From Bradyrhizobium sp. SRL28 (GTDB lineage: Bacteria; Pseudomonadota; Alphaproteobacteria; Rhizobiales; Xanthobacteraceae): a stretch of 64,000 nucleotides of DNA. How positions within the stretch are numbered: the first letter of the stretch is position 1; every line of letters starts with the position of its first letter. Positions 40,946 to 50,079 of this stretch are shown one piece after another. The stretch spans positions 62,001-126,000 of the forward strand of contig NZ_JAHEAG010000011.1 in NCBI RefSeq assembly GCF_018596315.1, in the 5' to 3' direction. The translations under genes and the position numbers were made by a program. Under the pieces are notes generated by a model that had not been told where the DNA came from, did not search any database, and was given only the letters and a program-made list of their open reading frames with translations.

Positions 40946-41709
40946 CACGCAGCCTCCTTCGCGCCGGTGATCAGGGCGGTGACCTCTTCGGGACTGGTAT
41001 GGCGGATCGGCTTGTCCGCCCGCTTCTCGCCGCGGCGCATAACGATGACGCGGTCGCAGACCGCGAAGACGTCGGGCATGCGGTGGGAGATCAGCATGAC
41101 GGCGACGCCCTGCTCTTTCAGCCGATGGATCAGGCCCAGCACCTGCTCGACCTGGCGGACCGAAATCGCCGCGGTCGGCTCGTCCATCATCACGAGCCTG
41201 GCGTTCGACAGGCGGGTGCGTGCGATCGCAACCGCTTGGCGCTGGCCGCCGGACATCTGCTTGACGAGATCGTGCGGCCTGGTCTCCGAGCGCAGCTCGC
41301 CGAACAGCTCCAGCGCGCGTGCCGCCATTGCATTGTGATCGAGGAACGCGAACGGGCCGAATTTTCGCTTGAGCTCGCGGCCAAGGAAGACGTTGGCCGC
41401 CGCCGTGAGATTGTCGGCAAGCGCCAGGTCCTGATAGACGACCTCGATCCCGACCGCGCGGGCATCGATGGGGCGGTAGAAATGGACCACATTGCCGTCG
41501 AAACGGACCTCGCCTTGGCTGGGACGGAAATTGCCGGCGATGATCTTCACCAGCGTCGACTTGCCCGCACCGTTGTCGCCCATCAGGCCGACCACCTCGC
41601 CGGGGAAGACCTGCATGTCGACGCCGTGCAGCGCACGGATCGCGCCGAACTCTTTGCCGATATCAGTCAATTCCAGAACCGGCTGCCCGGCTGCACCTGC
41701 GGTTTCCAT
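40945..41709 (-). CDS. Sugar ABC transporter ATP-binding protein, single-domain (FrcA-like)
   Basis: 254 residues with one nucleotide-binding domain: Walker A GLMGDNGAGKSTLVKIIAG, Q-loop YQDLALADNLTAAANVFLG, signature MSGGQRQAVAIAR, Walker B ARLVMMDEPTAAIS, and the H-loop VAVMLISHRMPDVFAVCDRV. Most CUT2 importers use a ~500-residue tandem ATPase; this half-size form resembles FrcA of the rhizobial fructose importer. The ATG at 41709 (METAGAAGQ) is preferred; the long upstream frame lies over xylA and is a shadow. Confidence 0.94.
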   Translation of the reverse strand: METAGAAGQPVLELTDIGKEFGAIRALHGVDMQVFPGEVVGLMGDNGAGKSTLVKIIAGNFRPSQGEVRFDGNVVHFYRPIDARAVGIEVVYQDLALADNLTAAANVFLGRELKRKFGPFAFLDHNAMAARALELFGELRSETRPHDLVKQMSGGQRQAVAIARTRLSNARLVMMDEPTAAISVRQVEQVLGLIHRLKEQGVAVMLISHRMPDVFAVCDRVIVMRRGEKRADKPIRHTSPEEVTALITGAKEAA

Positions 41710-41722
41710 GCTAAGGCCTCGC

Positions 41723-43045
41723 TCAGACGTACCGGTTGACCAGTGATTCCAAATATTCCTGACGACCCGAACGCGGCTGCGGATCGAAACCGGGTACCAG
41801 CGCGCGATCAGCGAGATCTGCAAGCGATCGCTGGCCGGCGAGGATCGCACGTCCCTCGGCATCAGCCCATCCGGCGTAACGTTCCGCGACCGGCGCCGTG
41901 AGCGCCGCGGCATCGAGCATGTCGGCGGCGGCCAGGAGCGCCCGCGCGCAGGCATCCATCGAGCCGACATGGGCGTGGATCAGATCGTCTGGATCGATCG
42001 ATTGCCGCCTGATCTTGGCGTCGAAATTGAGACCGCCCGTGGTGAAGCCGCCGGCTTTGAGGATGTCGTGGAACGCCAGCGCCAGCTCCGGCACGTTCAT
42101 CGCGAACTGGTCGGTATCCCAGCCGAGCAGATCGTCGCCGCGGTTGATGTCGAGCGAGCCGAACACGCCGAGCGCCTGTGCCAGCGCGATCTCGTGCTGG
42201 AACGAATGGCCGGCAAGGATGGCGTGGTTCTGCTCGATGTTGAGCTTGACGTCATTCAGAAGGTCATAGCGCTGCAGGAAGCCGTAGCAGGTGGCGACGT
42301 CGAAATCATATTGATGCTTGGTCGGCTCCTTCGGCTTCGGCTCGATCAGGATCGGTCCCTTGAAACCTATTCTGTGCTTGTGCTCGACCACCAGCGAGAC
42401 GAAACGGCCGAGTTGGTCGAGCTCGCGCTTGATGTCGGTGTTGAGCAGCGTCTCATAGCCTTCGCGCCCACCCCACAGCACATAGTTCTGCCCGCCCAAA
42501 CGGTTGGTCACCTCGAGCGCAGCCCGCACCTGGCCGGCGGCATAGGTGAAAATGTCCGGATCCGGATTGGTCGCGGCGCCGGCCATGTAGCGGCGATGCG
42601 TGAACAGATTGGCCGTCCCCCAGAGCAGGCGCACCTTGGAAGACGCCATCTTTCGTTCGAAGAGATCGGCGATCGCGTTGAGGTTGGCGACCGATTCGGC
42701 GAGCGAGGCGCCTTCCGGCGCGGCGTCGACGTCGTGGAAGGTGAAGAAGGGCACGTCGAGCAGGCGGAACAATTCGAAGGCGATATCGGCCTTGGCGTGC
42801 GCAAGCGCCATCGCATCCATGCCATGATGCCAGGGCCGCAGGAATGTCTCGCCGCCGAACGGATCGCCGCCTGGCCAGCAGAACGAATGCCAGTAGCAGA
42901 CCGCGAAACGCAGGTGATCCTCGAGCCGCCGTCCGCGCACGACGCGATCCTTGTCGTACCAGCGGAACGCGAGCGGGCTCTTGGCGTCCTTGCCGCCATA
43001 GGCGACCGGCGCACTCGCTCCGAAGAATTTCGGTGATGCGTTCAC
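41723..43045 (-). CDS. xylA: Xylose isomerase
   Basis: A 440-residue class II xylose isomerase converting D-xylose to D-xylulose. Catalytic and metal blocks are present: VPFFTFHDVDAAPEGASLAE (catalytic His), LIEPKPKEPTKHQYDFDVA (metal Glu and Lys), LNIEQNHAILAGHSFQHEIA (metal Glu and His), LGVFGSLDINRGDDLLGWDT and GGLNFDAKIRRQS. The start is the GTG at 43045, which overlaps the xylB stop (GTGA) and has GGAG at 8 nt; this gives the normal family length. ATG at 43084 would be inside xylB. Confidence 0.97.
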   Translation of the reverse strand: MNASPKFFGASAPVAYGGKDAKSPLAFRWYDKDRVVRGRRLEDHLRFAVCYWHSFCWPGGDPFGGETFLRPWHHGMDAMALAHAKADIAFELFRLLDVPFFTFHDVDAAPEGASLAESVANLNAIADLFERKMASSKVRLLWGTANLFTHRRYMAGAATNPDPDIFTYAAGQVRAALEVTNRLGGQNYVLWGGREGYETLLNTDIKRELDQLGRFVSLVVEHKHRIGFKGPILIEPKPKEPTKHQYDFDVATCYGFLQRYDLLNDVKLNIEQNHAILAGHSFQHEIALAQALGVFGSLDINRGDDLLGWDTDQFAMNVPELALAFHDILKAGGFTTGGLNFDAKIRRQSIDPDDLIHAHVGSMDACARALLAAADMLDAAALTAPVAERYAGWADAEGRAILAGQRSLADLADRALVPGFDPQPRSGRQEYLESLVNRYV

Positions 43046-44499
43046 GGGGAGAACTCCTTCAGCGCAGGATATAGTTTTCGCCACTGGTGATAGGCTTCAT
43101 CGTAGGCCGCCTGCGCAGACACACGCGGCGTGAAGCTCGCAATCCGCCGCGGACGCGCGCAGACATGCGCAGGGTTTTCGTTGGTTGCGGCAAGCCGGCC
43201 GAGCCGTGCCGCGCCAAGCGCTGCACCGACCTCGCCCTCCTCGACGCGGTGGACGGGAATGCCGAGCACATCGGCGCAGATCTGCGCCCACAGCGCCGAG
43301 CGCGAGCCGCCGCCTACAAGATCGACCTCCGCGATCGCGGAGCTGGCGCTGCCGAGCGCCGCGAGGTTGTCGCGCGCGGCGAAGGCCACGCCTTCGAGCA
43401 CGGCCTGGACGATCTGATCGCGCGCCGTCGCGCCGCGAAGACCCACGAACGCGCCGCTGGCAGCGGCGTCGTTGTGTGGCGTGCGCTCGCCATCGAGATA
43501 GGGAAGGAACTTGACTGGGCTCGGTCCGCGGACGGTCGCGCCGAGCGGCGCCAGCAGCGCGGCGGCAGGCGTCGCCATGACGCCCGAAAGCCAGGCGAGC
43601 GAGGCGGCCGCCGCCAGCATCACGCCCATCTGGTGCCAGAGACGTGGAAGCGCATGACAGAAAGCGTGCACAGCCGACGCCGGCGCCGGCGCGAAACTGT
43701 CAGTAACGCGAAACACGACGCCTGAAGTTCCCAGCGACAGGAACGCATCGCCGGGCGTAATGGCGCCGAGCCCGATAGCGCTCGCGGCACAGTCTCCCGC
43801 GCCGCCGGCAAACACGACATCCTTCGCCATGCCCCAGCGCCTGGAAAATTCGGGAGAGAGCGCCGCGCTGATCTCGCTGCCTTCGACCAGGCGCGGCATG
43901 TGGTGGAGATCGAGCCCCGTGGCATGGAGCAGCAACTCAGACCAGCGGCGCTGACCGACATCGAGCCAGAGCGTGCCGGCGGCGTCCGACATGTCCTCGA
44001 CCATCTCGCCAGTCAGGCGGTAGCGCACGTAGGCCTTTGGCAGCAGCACTTTTGCGACCTGCTCGAAAATCTCCGGCTCGTGGCGGGCCATCCAGAGCAG
44101 CTTTGGCGCGGTGAAGCCCGGCATCGCCAGATTGCCGGCGATGGCGTGGAGCGACGGACAGCACTCCTCGAGCCTCTCACATTCGGCATGGGACCGGCCG
44201 TCATTCCACAGGATCGCCGGACGCAGCGGACGGCCGTCCTCGCCGAGCAAGGTCGCGCCGTGCATCTGGCCGGAGAGACCGATGCCACGCACCTGCGCGA
44301 CGTCGCGCGGATGAGCGGACGCAAGATCGTCGACGGCGCCGATCGCCGCATCAACCCAGGCGTCCGGATCCTGCTCGGACCACATCGGCGCGGGATGCGA
44401 GAGCGCAAGCTCGCGCGCGGCTGTAGCGACGATCGCGCCAGCCTCGTTCACAAGCACCGCCTTCACACCGGACGTGCCGATGTCCATCCCGAGATACAC
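43042..44499 (-). CDS. xylB: Xylulokinase
   Basis: A 485-residue FGGY kinase phosphorylating D-xylulose. It begins YLGMDIGTSGVKAVLVNEAG, with the substrate-site block RGIGLSGQMHGATLLGEDGR and ILWNDGRSHAECERL. Phosphate/ATP-site blocks include VFAGGAGDCAASAIGLGAI, DAFLSLGTSGVVFRVTD and VDLVGGGSRSALWAQICADV. It is the first structural gene after the LacI regulator, 78 bp downstream, and overlaps xylA by 4 bp. Confidence 0.96.
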   Translation of the reverse strand: MYLGMDIGTSGVKAVLVNEAGAIVATAARELALSHPAPMWSEQDPDAWVDAAIGAVDDLASAHPRDVAQVRGIGLSGQMHGATLLGEDGRPLRPAILWNDGRSHAECERLEECCPSLHAIAGNLAMPGFTAPKLLWMARHEPEIFEQVAKVLLPKAYVRYRLTGEMVEDMSDAAGTLWLDVGQRRWSELLLHATGLDLHHMPRLVEGSEISAALSPEFSRRWGMAKDVVFAGGAGDCAASAIGLGAITPGDAFLSLGTSGVVFRVTDSFAPAPASAVHAFCHALPRLWHQMGVMLAAAASLAWLSGVMATPAAALLAPLGATVRGPSPVKFLPYLDGERTPHNDAAASGAFVGLRGATARDQIVQAVLEGVAFAARDNLAALGSASSAIAEVDLVGGGSRSALWAQICADVLGIPVHRVEEGEVGAALGAARLGRLAATNENPAHVCARPRRIASFTPRVSAQAAYDEAYHQWRKLYPALKEFSP

Positions 44500-44577
44500 G
44501 TCGTCCTCCCTTCCGGCCCGCTTGGCGATCTTCGTCGCCTCATCCCTATCGGACCGTCTTGCAACCAGTTCTGCCGG

Positions 44578-45621
44578 CTACGGCAGATTGTCCCGCATCA
44601 CGATGTCGATCCGGATCTTCTCCTGTTCACTGAGGATCGGCTCGCCGCGGGCGAGCGCGAGCAGCACGCGCACGGCGGCGCGGGCCTCATGTCCCGGGTT
44701 TTGCGAGATCGCCGCATCCATCACGCCTTGCAACAAGAGCTTGCGTGTCAGCGAGGTGACGTCGTGCCCGACGAACACCACTTGCTTCTCGCGACCGGAA
44801 TCGATCAGGGCCTTGGCAACGCCTTGCGTGCCGGCGCCAACATTGTAGAGGCCGACGATGTCAGGATGTTTGCCGAGCAGCCGCGACATGAGCTGTTCCG
44901 AACGCTCGTCCTCGTCGCGCCCTTCGAGCACAGGCAGCACGTTAAGCCCAGGAAATTCCGACGCCATCACCTGATTGAAGCCGAAGATGCGCTCGGCATG
45001 GTCGCGCAGGCCTTGCGAGCCGGCGACGATCGCGACCTTGCCGGATCGTGCACCAACGAGGCGGCCGACCAGCGCGCCGGCGGTGCGCCCGGCGGCGATA
45101 TTATCGATGCCGACATAATGATGGCGGCGCGACGACGGCACGTCAGAGACCAGCGTCACCACCTTGGCGCCGCCATCGACGAGATCGTTGATGGCGGCCC
45201 GCACGCCCGGATGATCGAGCGCGACGACCGCGACGCCGTCATACTCGCCGGCAAGGGCCTCCAGCGAGCTCGCGAGAACGGAGGCGTCGAATACGTCGGT
45301 CGCGACCATCTTGAGCGCGAGGCGGCGGGCCGACAGCCAGCCCGACATTTCGCCGAGATAGGACTGGATCTGCTGCATGAACAGGTTCGGCCCCGACGGC
45401 ATCACGAAGGCGAAGCGCCTGAAGCGGCCACGCGCGAGCTCGGCCCCGGCCACATGCGGCTGGAAGGAGTTTCGCGCGATCGTCTCCTTGACACGGCGGA
45501 CCGTGTCCGGCCGCACGCCGGGCCGGTTGTGCAGGACGCGATCGACCGTCGCGAGGCTGACGCCAGCCTGGCGGGCGATGTCCCTGAGCGTGAGAGGGCT
45601 GTCGGCGTCCGGCTCCTTCAT
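44578..45621 (-). CDS. LacI family transcriptional regulator of the xylose locus
   Basis: 347 residues. The DNA-binding headpiece is TLRDIARQAGVSLATVDRVL followed by the hinge region RPGVRPDTVRRVKETIARNS. The C-terminal domain is periplasmic-binding-protein-like (GVAVVALDHPGVRAAINDLV, HHYVGIDNIAAGRTAGALVG, PDIVGLYNVGAGTQGVAKAL). The valine in position of the usual SxxTVSRVLN (here ATVDRVLH) is a variant seen in sugar regulators of rhizobia. The ATG at 45621 is chosen; the frame to 45663 adds 14 residues. It probably represses the adjacent xyl/ABC genes and responds to a pentose. No clear operator palindrome was found in 44500-44577. Confidence 0.92.
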   Translation of the reverse strand: MKEPDADSPLTLRDIARQAGVSLATVDRVLHNRPGVRPDTVRRVKETIARNSFQPHVAGAELARGRFRRFAFVMPSGPNLFMQQIQSYLGEMSGWLSARRLALKMVATDVFDASVLASSLEALAGEYDGVAVVALDHPGVRAAINDLVDGGAKVVTLVSDVPSSRRHHYVGIDNIAAGRTAGALVGRLVGARSGKVAIVAGSQGLRDHAERIFGFNQVMASEFPGLNVLPVLEGRDEDERSEQLMSRLLGKHPDIVGLYNVGAGTQGVAKALIDSGREKQVVFVGHDVTSLTRKLLLQGVMDAAISQNPGHEARAAVRVLLALARGEPILSEQEKIRIDIVMRDNLP

Positions 45622-45894
45622 GAGTTGAAGGCTAACAGAGGTTATTTGAGGTGCGCAACTCATTTTGAGGAACGCGACACTGTGGACCCGGCAGCGCCGC
45701 GGGCGCGCCTTAGCGGCCCGTCATCTTGCGGACTTTGCTGCCGAGCGGCTGCTGATCGTGATCAGGTCTCGCATTCATAATGGCCCGTCGAATTTGGTCT
45801 CGCAGGTGCGAGCAATGGCACCGGCGCGTGCGATTTGAAGACATCGTGCCTGATATCCCATCGGTCTTTGCCTCTTGTTTTCGCGCAGGCACAC

Positions 45895-45926
45895 TTGACA
45901 CAATTAATTTCGAGGAGTGAAATTAA
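45895..45926 (+). promoter_or_regulatory. Predicted promoter with overlapping inverted repeat upstream of iclR-type gene
   Basis: TTGACA (45895-45900) and TGAAAT (45918-45923) are spaced 17 bp as -35/-10. An inverted repeat TTAATTTC (45904-45911) / GAAATTAA (45919-45926) covers the -10, a likely operator for autoregulation by the IclR protein. The local AT-richness stands out. The rest of 45622-45951 holds no supported gene. Confidence 0.55.
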
Positions 45927-45951
45927 ATTCTGAAATGCGTATTGAGGTTCC

Positions 45952-46776
45952 ATGGCCAGACTGACTGCGGTCGAGCGGAAGACCAGCACCGACACGTTGG
46001 AGGCTTCCTCGGACGATGTTCGGCTCGTGCAGGCTGTGGCGCGCGGCCTGTCGGTGCTCCGGGCGTTTAAGCCCGGCGAAAATTCTCTGAGCAACAGTGA
46101 ACTGGCCGAGCGCACAGGCCTGTCGAAGCCGACGATCTCGCGTTTGAGCCAGACACTTGTCGCGCTCGGCTACCTGTCGATCGTTCCGCGCACCGGGCAC
46201 TACCAGCTCGGCGCCGGTATCGTCGCCTTATGCCATTCGCTGCTCGCCGGCATGCCCCACCGCATCGCCGCCCGCCCCGTCCTGCAGGAAATTGCGGACT
46301 TCTCGCGCTTACCGGCATCGGTCGGCATGCGCGACCAACTGGTCATGCTCACGATCGAGACGGCGCATCATCCGCAAATGCGGCCAGCGCGGTTCGACCT
46401 GGGCTCGCGGCTGCCGATCGAGACGTCGGCCATGGGCCGCGCCTATCTGTTCGCCCTGGCGGAGGATGAGCGCGAGGCGATGCTGCGGCGGATCCGACTA
46501 CAGTGGCCACGCAGCGAGTGGCGCGGCGTGCGAGCGCGGATCGACACGGCCTTCGAGTCGATTGCCAAGCGCGGGTTCTGTGTGTCCCTCGGCGATCGCC
46601 AGCCAGATGTCTACGCGGTCGGCGCCCCCGTCGTGACGGCTGACGGCGCGGTTCTGGCTTTCAATTGCGGTGGAATGCCATCTGAGGTCACCGCCGCGCA
46701 ACTCGAGAACGAGATCGGGCCGCGCCTCGCGCGCGCCGCCCGGCAAATTTCCATGGAGGCTGCAGGCGGTGCGTGA
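45952..46776 (+). CDS. IclR family transcriptional regulator
   Basis: 274 residues. The winged helix-turn-helix is VARGLSVLRAFKPGENSLSN then SELAERTGLSKPTISRLSQT and LVALGYLSIVPRTGHYQLGA. The effector domain has ETSAMGRAYLFALAEDERE, KRGFCVSLGDRQPDVYAVGA and PVVTADGAVLAFNCGGMPSE. It heads a six-gene plus-strand cluster and overlaps the next gene by 8 bp, so it is likely the local regulator. GAGG lies just before the ATG. Confidence 0.95.
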   Translation: MARLTAVERKTSTDTLEASSDDVRLVQAVARGLSVLRAFKPGENSLSNSELAERTGLSKPTISRLSQTLVALGYLSIVPRTGHYQLGAGIVALCHSLLAGMPHRIAARPVLQEIADFSRLPASVGMRDQLVMLTIETAHHPQMRPARFDLGSRLPIETSAMGRAYLFALAEDEREAMLRRIRLQWPRSEWRGVRARIDTAFESIAKRGFCVSLGDRQPDVYAVGAPVVTADGAVLAFNCGGMPSEVTAAQLENEIGPRLARAARQISMEAAGGA

Positions 46777-48352
46777 TTTCACGAAGCAAGGCCGATCGAT
46801 GGCGGTTGGCGAGAACGGCATGATCTGCGCGTCGCATCCGGCTGCTTCCATGGCCGGCCTCGATGTGCTGCGATCGGGCGGCAATGCGGTCGACGCTGCC
46901 CTCGCCGCCATCGCCGTACTGGCTGTTGTCGAGCCGCACATGACCGGCATAGGTGGCGACTGCTTCGCACTGTTCTCGATGGGCGGCGCGGCACCGATCG
47001 CGCTTGACGGTTCAGGCCGTGCGCCTGGCGCGGCAAAAGCCGAATGGTACGTCGATCGTGACATCCGTGAAATCCCACCAAACTCCGCCCATGCTGTTAC
47101 GATACCCGGTGCGATATCGGCGTGGTGCACACTGAACCGGGACCACGGATCGAAGCCACTTTCAGAGATTCTTGCGCCAGCGATCCGCCTTGCCGAGGAA
47201 GGCATGCGCGTGACGCCTCGCGTCGCCTGGGATTGGGGCAGGCAAATCGAGAAGCTCTCGGTAGATCCGGCGACCCGCGCCGCGTATCTCCCCGGCGGTC
47301 GAGCACCAGAGGTTGGCGACCTCTTCCGCAACCGTGCGCTTGCCGAAACCCTGCGTTGCATCAGTCGCGAGGGTGCGGCCGGATTCTACACCGGCAAGGT
47401 AGCCAAGGCCCTGACTGCCAAACTGCGCGAGGCCGGTGGGTTGCATCAGGAGGAAGACTTCGCCCGGCATCGCTGCGATTATGTGCAGCCGGTCGAGACC
47501 AGCTATCGCGGATATAAGGTCTACGAGTGTCCGCCGCCCGGACAGGGTCTGGCCGCCCTCATGATCCTGCGCGTTATCGAAAATCTGGCGCTTGGGGACA
47601 GCCGGCACAGCGAGGCGGATCGTATCCATCTTCTTGCCGAGGCCACCAAGGCGGCGTATCGCGCCCGCGATTCCTACTTTTGCGACCCGACGCAGGGCGA
47701 CACTCCAGTTGCGCGGTTTCTTTCGGACGCATTTACCGCCCGGATCAGAGATCGCATCGATCCCGGCAAGGCCTCGCTGCCTGAAGACTGGGACCTGACC
47801 GAGCACAAGGACACCGTGTATGTTTGCGCGGTCGATCGCGACCTCAACGCGGTGTCGTTGATCAACTCGCTGTTCGCGCCGTTCGGCAGCGGCATTTTCG
47901 AACCGACCACGGGCGTTCTCCTGCACAACCGAGGAAGCGGATTCCGGACGGACCCCACGCACCCCTGCGTCATCGCGCCCCACAAGCGGCCGCTGCACAC
48001 GATTATTCCCGGGCTGCTTTTCCGCGACGGCAAGCCGATCATGCCGTTTGGGGTGATGGGAGGCCACTACCAGGCCACGGGCCATGCGCACTTTCTCTCA
48101 AAGATTCTCGACAGCGGACTCGACATCCAGGCAGCAAGCGACGCGCCACGTTCATTCGCTTTCGACGGAAAGCTATCGCTTGAAAAGACAATCTCGCAGA
48201 CGGCGTACGACGAACTCGCCCGCCGTGGACACACGGTCAACTGGTCCGACTTCCCGATCGGAGGCGCGCAAGCGATCTGGATCGATCGGCAGCGGGGAAT
48301 CATGTTTGGCGCGTCTGACCATCGCAAGGACGGCATGGCTCTAGTTTTTTAG
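46769..48352 (+). CDS. Gamma-glutamyltransferase-family Ntn-hydrolase, cytoplasmic
   Basis: 527 residues. It has the large-subunit pattern MICASHPAASMAGLDVLRSG, GNAVDAALAAIAVLAVVEPH, MTGIGGDCFALFSMGG, and the processing site at HKDTVYVCAVDRDLNAVSLI, where Thr349 should become the N-terminal nucleophile of the small subunit. Later GGHYQATGHAHFLSKILDS and the GAQAIWID end are typical. The TTHxSVVD consensus is replaced by HKDTVYVCAVD, as in amidohydrolase-like members rather than classic glutathione GGT. There is no signal peptide, so it acts in the cytoplasm. GTG at 46769 (GGAGG upstream) is chosen; ATG at 46799 is the alternative. Confidence 0.9.
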   Translation: MRDFTKQGRSMAVGENGMICASHPAASMAGLDVLRSGGNAVDAALAAIAVLAVVEPHMTGIGGDCFALFSMGGAAPIALDGSGRAPGAAKAEWYVDRDIREIPPNSAHAVTIPGAISAWCTLNRDHGSKPLSEILAPAIRLAEEGMRVTPRVAWDWGRQIEKLSVDPATRAAYLPGGRAPEVGDLFRNRALAETLRCISREGAAGFYTGKVAKALTAKLREAGGLHQEEDFARHRCDYVQPVETSYRGYKVYECPPPGQGLAALMILRVIENLALGDSRHSEADRIHLLAEATKAAYRARDSYFCDPTQGDTPVARFLSDAFTARIRDRIDPGKASLPEDWDLTEHKDTVYVCAVDRDLNAVSLINSLFAPFGSGIFEPTTGVLLHNRGSGFRTDPTHPCVIAPHKRPLHTIIPGLLFRDGKPIMPFGVMGGHYQATGHAHFLSKILDSGLDIQAASDAPRSFAFDGKLSLEKTISQTAYDELARRGHTVNWSDFPIGGAQAIWIDRQRGIMFGASDHRKDGMALVF

Positions 48353-48369
48353 TCGGAGGGAAGTGAGCA

Positions 48370-49209
48370 ATGACGCTGTTGAAGGGTGCATCCACCGCGG
48401 AAGCAAATCCGGAGCACCGCCCGGCCGGCGCCTCGAGCTCACGCGATTTCATCCGCATCAACGAAGTCGGCAAGTTGTTCGGCGGTCGTGGGCCGATCGT
48501 GACCGCGCTTCAGGAAATCAATCTCGATATCGGCCTCGCCGAATTCGTCGCGGTTGTGGGTCCGTCAGGCTGCGGAAAATCGACGTTGCTTCGTATTCTC
48601 GCAGGACTGATCCCGACCAGCTCGGGAACTGTCTGGTTCGGTGATCGCAAGCTGGAAGGGCCACGACACGACATCGGCGTCGTGTTCCAGTCACCCGTGC
48701 TGTTTCCCTGGCGCACTGTTCTCGACAACGTTCTGATCCCGATCGACGTCCAGAAGCTTGATCGCAAGAAGTATCTGTCGCGGGCGCGTGAACTCATCAA
48801 TCTCGTTGGATTGAGTGAGTTCGAACAGCGCTATCCCGCCGAGCTCTCCGGCGGCATGCAGCAGCGGGTCGGCATTGTCCGCGCCCTGGTGCACGATCCG
48901 GCGATGCTGCTCATGGACGAGCCGTTCGGAGCGCTCGACGCCATGACGCGCGAGCACATGAACGTCGAATTGCAGCGCCTCTGGATGGCCCAGAGCAAGA
49001 CCATTCTGTTCATCACCCATTCGATCTCCGAGGCCGTGTTTCTCGCCGACCGGGTCGTTGTGATGACGCCCCGGCCGGGCCGCATCGCGGAGGTGCTCGA
49101 CATCGACCTTCCTCGTGAACGGACGCTCGACATGATGACCACGCCGCCATTTGGCGAGTACGTCCGCCGCGTCCGCGCCCATTTCGGCACAGCTGGAGTT
49201 ATGGACTGA
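48370..49209 (+). CDS. ABC transporter ATP-binding protein (nitrate/sulfonate/taurine type)
   Basis: 279 residues: Walker A VVGPSGCGKSTLLRILAGL, Q-loop VVFQSPVLFPWRTVLDNVL, signature LSGGMQQRVGIVRALVHDP, Walker B AMLLMDEPFGALDAMTREHM and H-loop TILFITHSISEAVFLADRVV. The GALDAMTREHM sequence after Walker B is typical of SsuB/TauB/NrtD-type ATPases. It ends in a one-base overlap with the permease gene (TGATG). Confidence 0.95.
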   Translation: MTLLKGASTAEANPEHRPAGASSSRDFIRINEVGKLFGGRGPIVTALQEINLDIGLAEFVAVVGPSGCGKSTLLRILAGLIPTSSGTVWFGDRKLEGPRHDIGVVFQSPVLFPWRTVLDNVLIPIDVQKLDRKKYLSRARELINLVGLSEFEQRYPAELSGGMQQRVGIVRALVHDPAMLLMDEPFGALDAMTREHMNVELQRLWMAQSKTILFITHSISEAVFLADRVVVMTPRPGRIAEVLDIDLPRERTLDMMTTPPFGEYVRRVRAHFGTAGVMD

Positions 49210-50072
49210 TGCCTGACCTCTCCTCGCTAGACACCGCCAAGAATCGAATTTTGAGCATCTTGCTGCTGTGCCTCGTACTCGTCATCTGGCAGGCAAGCCC
49301 GGTTCTCTTCAAAATTCCCGCGTTCATCTTGCCGTCTGCGTCCGCCGTGGCCGAAGGCCTTTGGCGCGGCTTGACCAACGGGCTCTATCTCTATCACGGC
49401 GCGGTGACGTTGTTCGAGGTGCTAGCCGGCTTTGCGCTTGGCGGATCCCTCGGCCTCGCACTTGGAGTGGCCGTCGCACTCAACCGGCGTTTCGCCTACT
49501 TCATCTACCCCTACATCATCATGTTCCAGTCGATGCCGAAGGTCGCGCTCGCGCCGCTGTTCGTTCTCTGGTTCGGCCTCGGCGTAACGTCCAAGATCGT
49601 AACGGCGGCACTCGTGGCTTTCTTTCCGATGATGATCAACACGATCTCCGGATTGAACTCTGCAGACAAGGACCGCATCGACCTCATCCGTTCGCTCGGC
49701 GGCAGCGAACGACAGGTATTCACCATGCTGCGGCTTCCGAGCGCCCTGCCCTTCATCATGGCGGGTCTCGAGATCGCCATGGCGCTGTCGCTGATCGGCA
49801 CGGTTGTCACCGAGTTTCTCGGTGCGGATGCCGGGCTCGGCATGCTGATGCAAAGCATGAATTTCATGATGGACGTCGCCGGGTCGTTTTCCGTCCTGAT
49901 CATTTTGGCGGTCGTCGGGCTCGTGCTCAATCAGACGCTGATCATGATCCGCAACCGGGTGCTGTTCTGGGAGCGTCTCGGGCGGGTTGACCCCGGAGCC
50001 GCCGCCGACACGACCATCGCCGAGCCGAAGGCGCCCCAAGCCGACGCCGCGATCCCCGCATCGCAGAAGTGA
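49209..50072 (+). CDS. ABC transporter permease (SsuC/TauC type)
   Basis: A 287-residue permease with about six helices. The EAA-like cytoplasmic loop is visible at LNSADKDRIDLIRSLGGSER and QVFTMLRLPSALPFIMAGLE. Flanking blocks are FIYPYIIMFQSMPKVALAPL and GTVVTEFLGADAGLGMLMQS. Start at 49209 is translationally coupled to the ATPase. The C-terminal tail is Ala/Pro-rich. Confidence 0.95.
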   Translation: MPDLSSLDTAKNRILSILLLCLVLVIWQASPVLFKIPAFILPSASAVAEGLWRGLTNGLYLYHGAVTLFEVLAGFALGGSLGLALGVAVALNRRFAYFIYPYIIMFQSMPKVALAPLFVLWFGLGVTSKIVTAALVAFFPMMINTISGLNSADKDRIDLIRSLGGSERQVFTMLRLPSALPFIMAGLEIAMALSLIGTVVTEFLGADAGLGMLMQSMNFMMDVAGSFSVLIILAVVGLVLNQTLIMIRNRVLFWERLGRVDPGAAADTTIAEPKAPQADAAIPASQK

Positions 50073-50079
50073 ACTTGCC

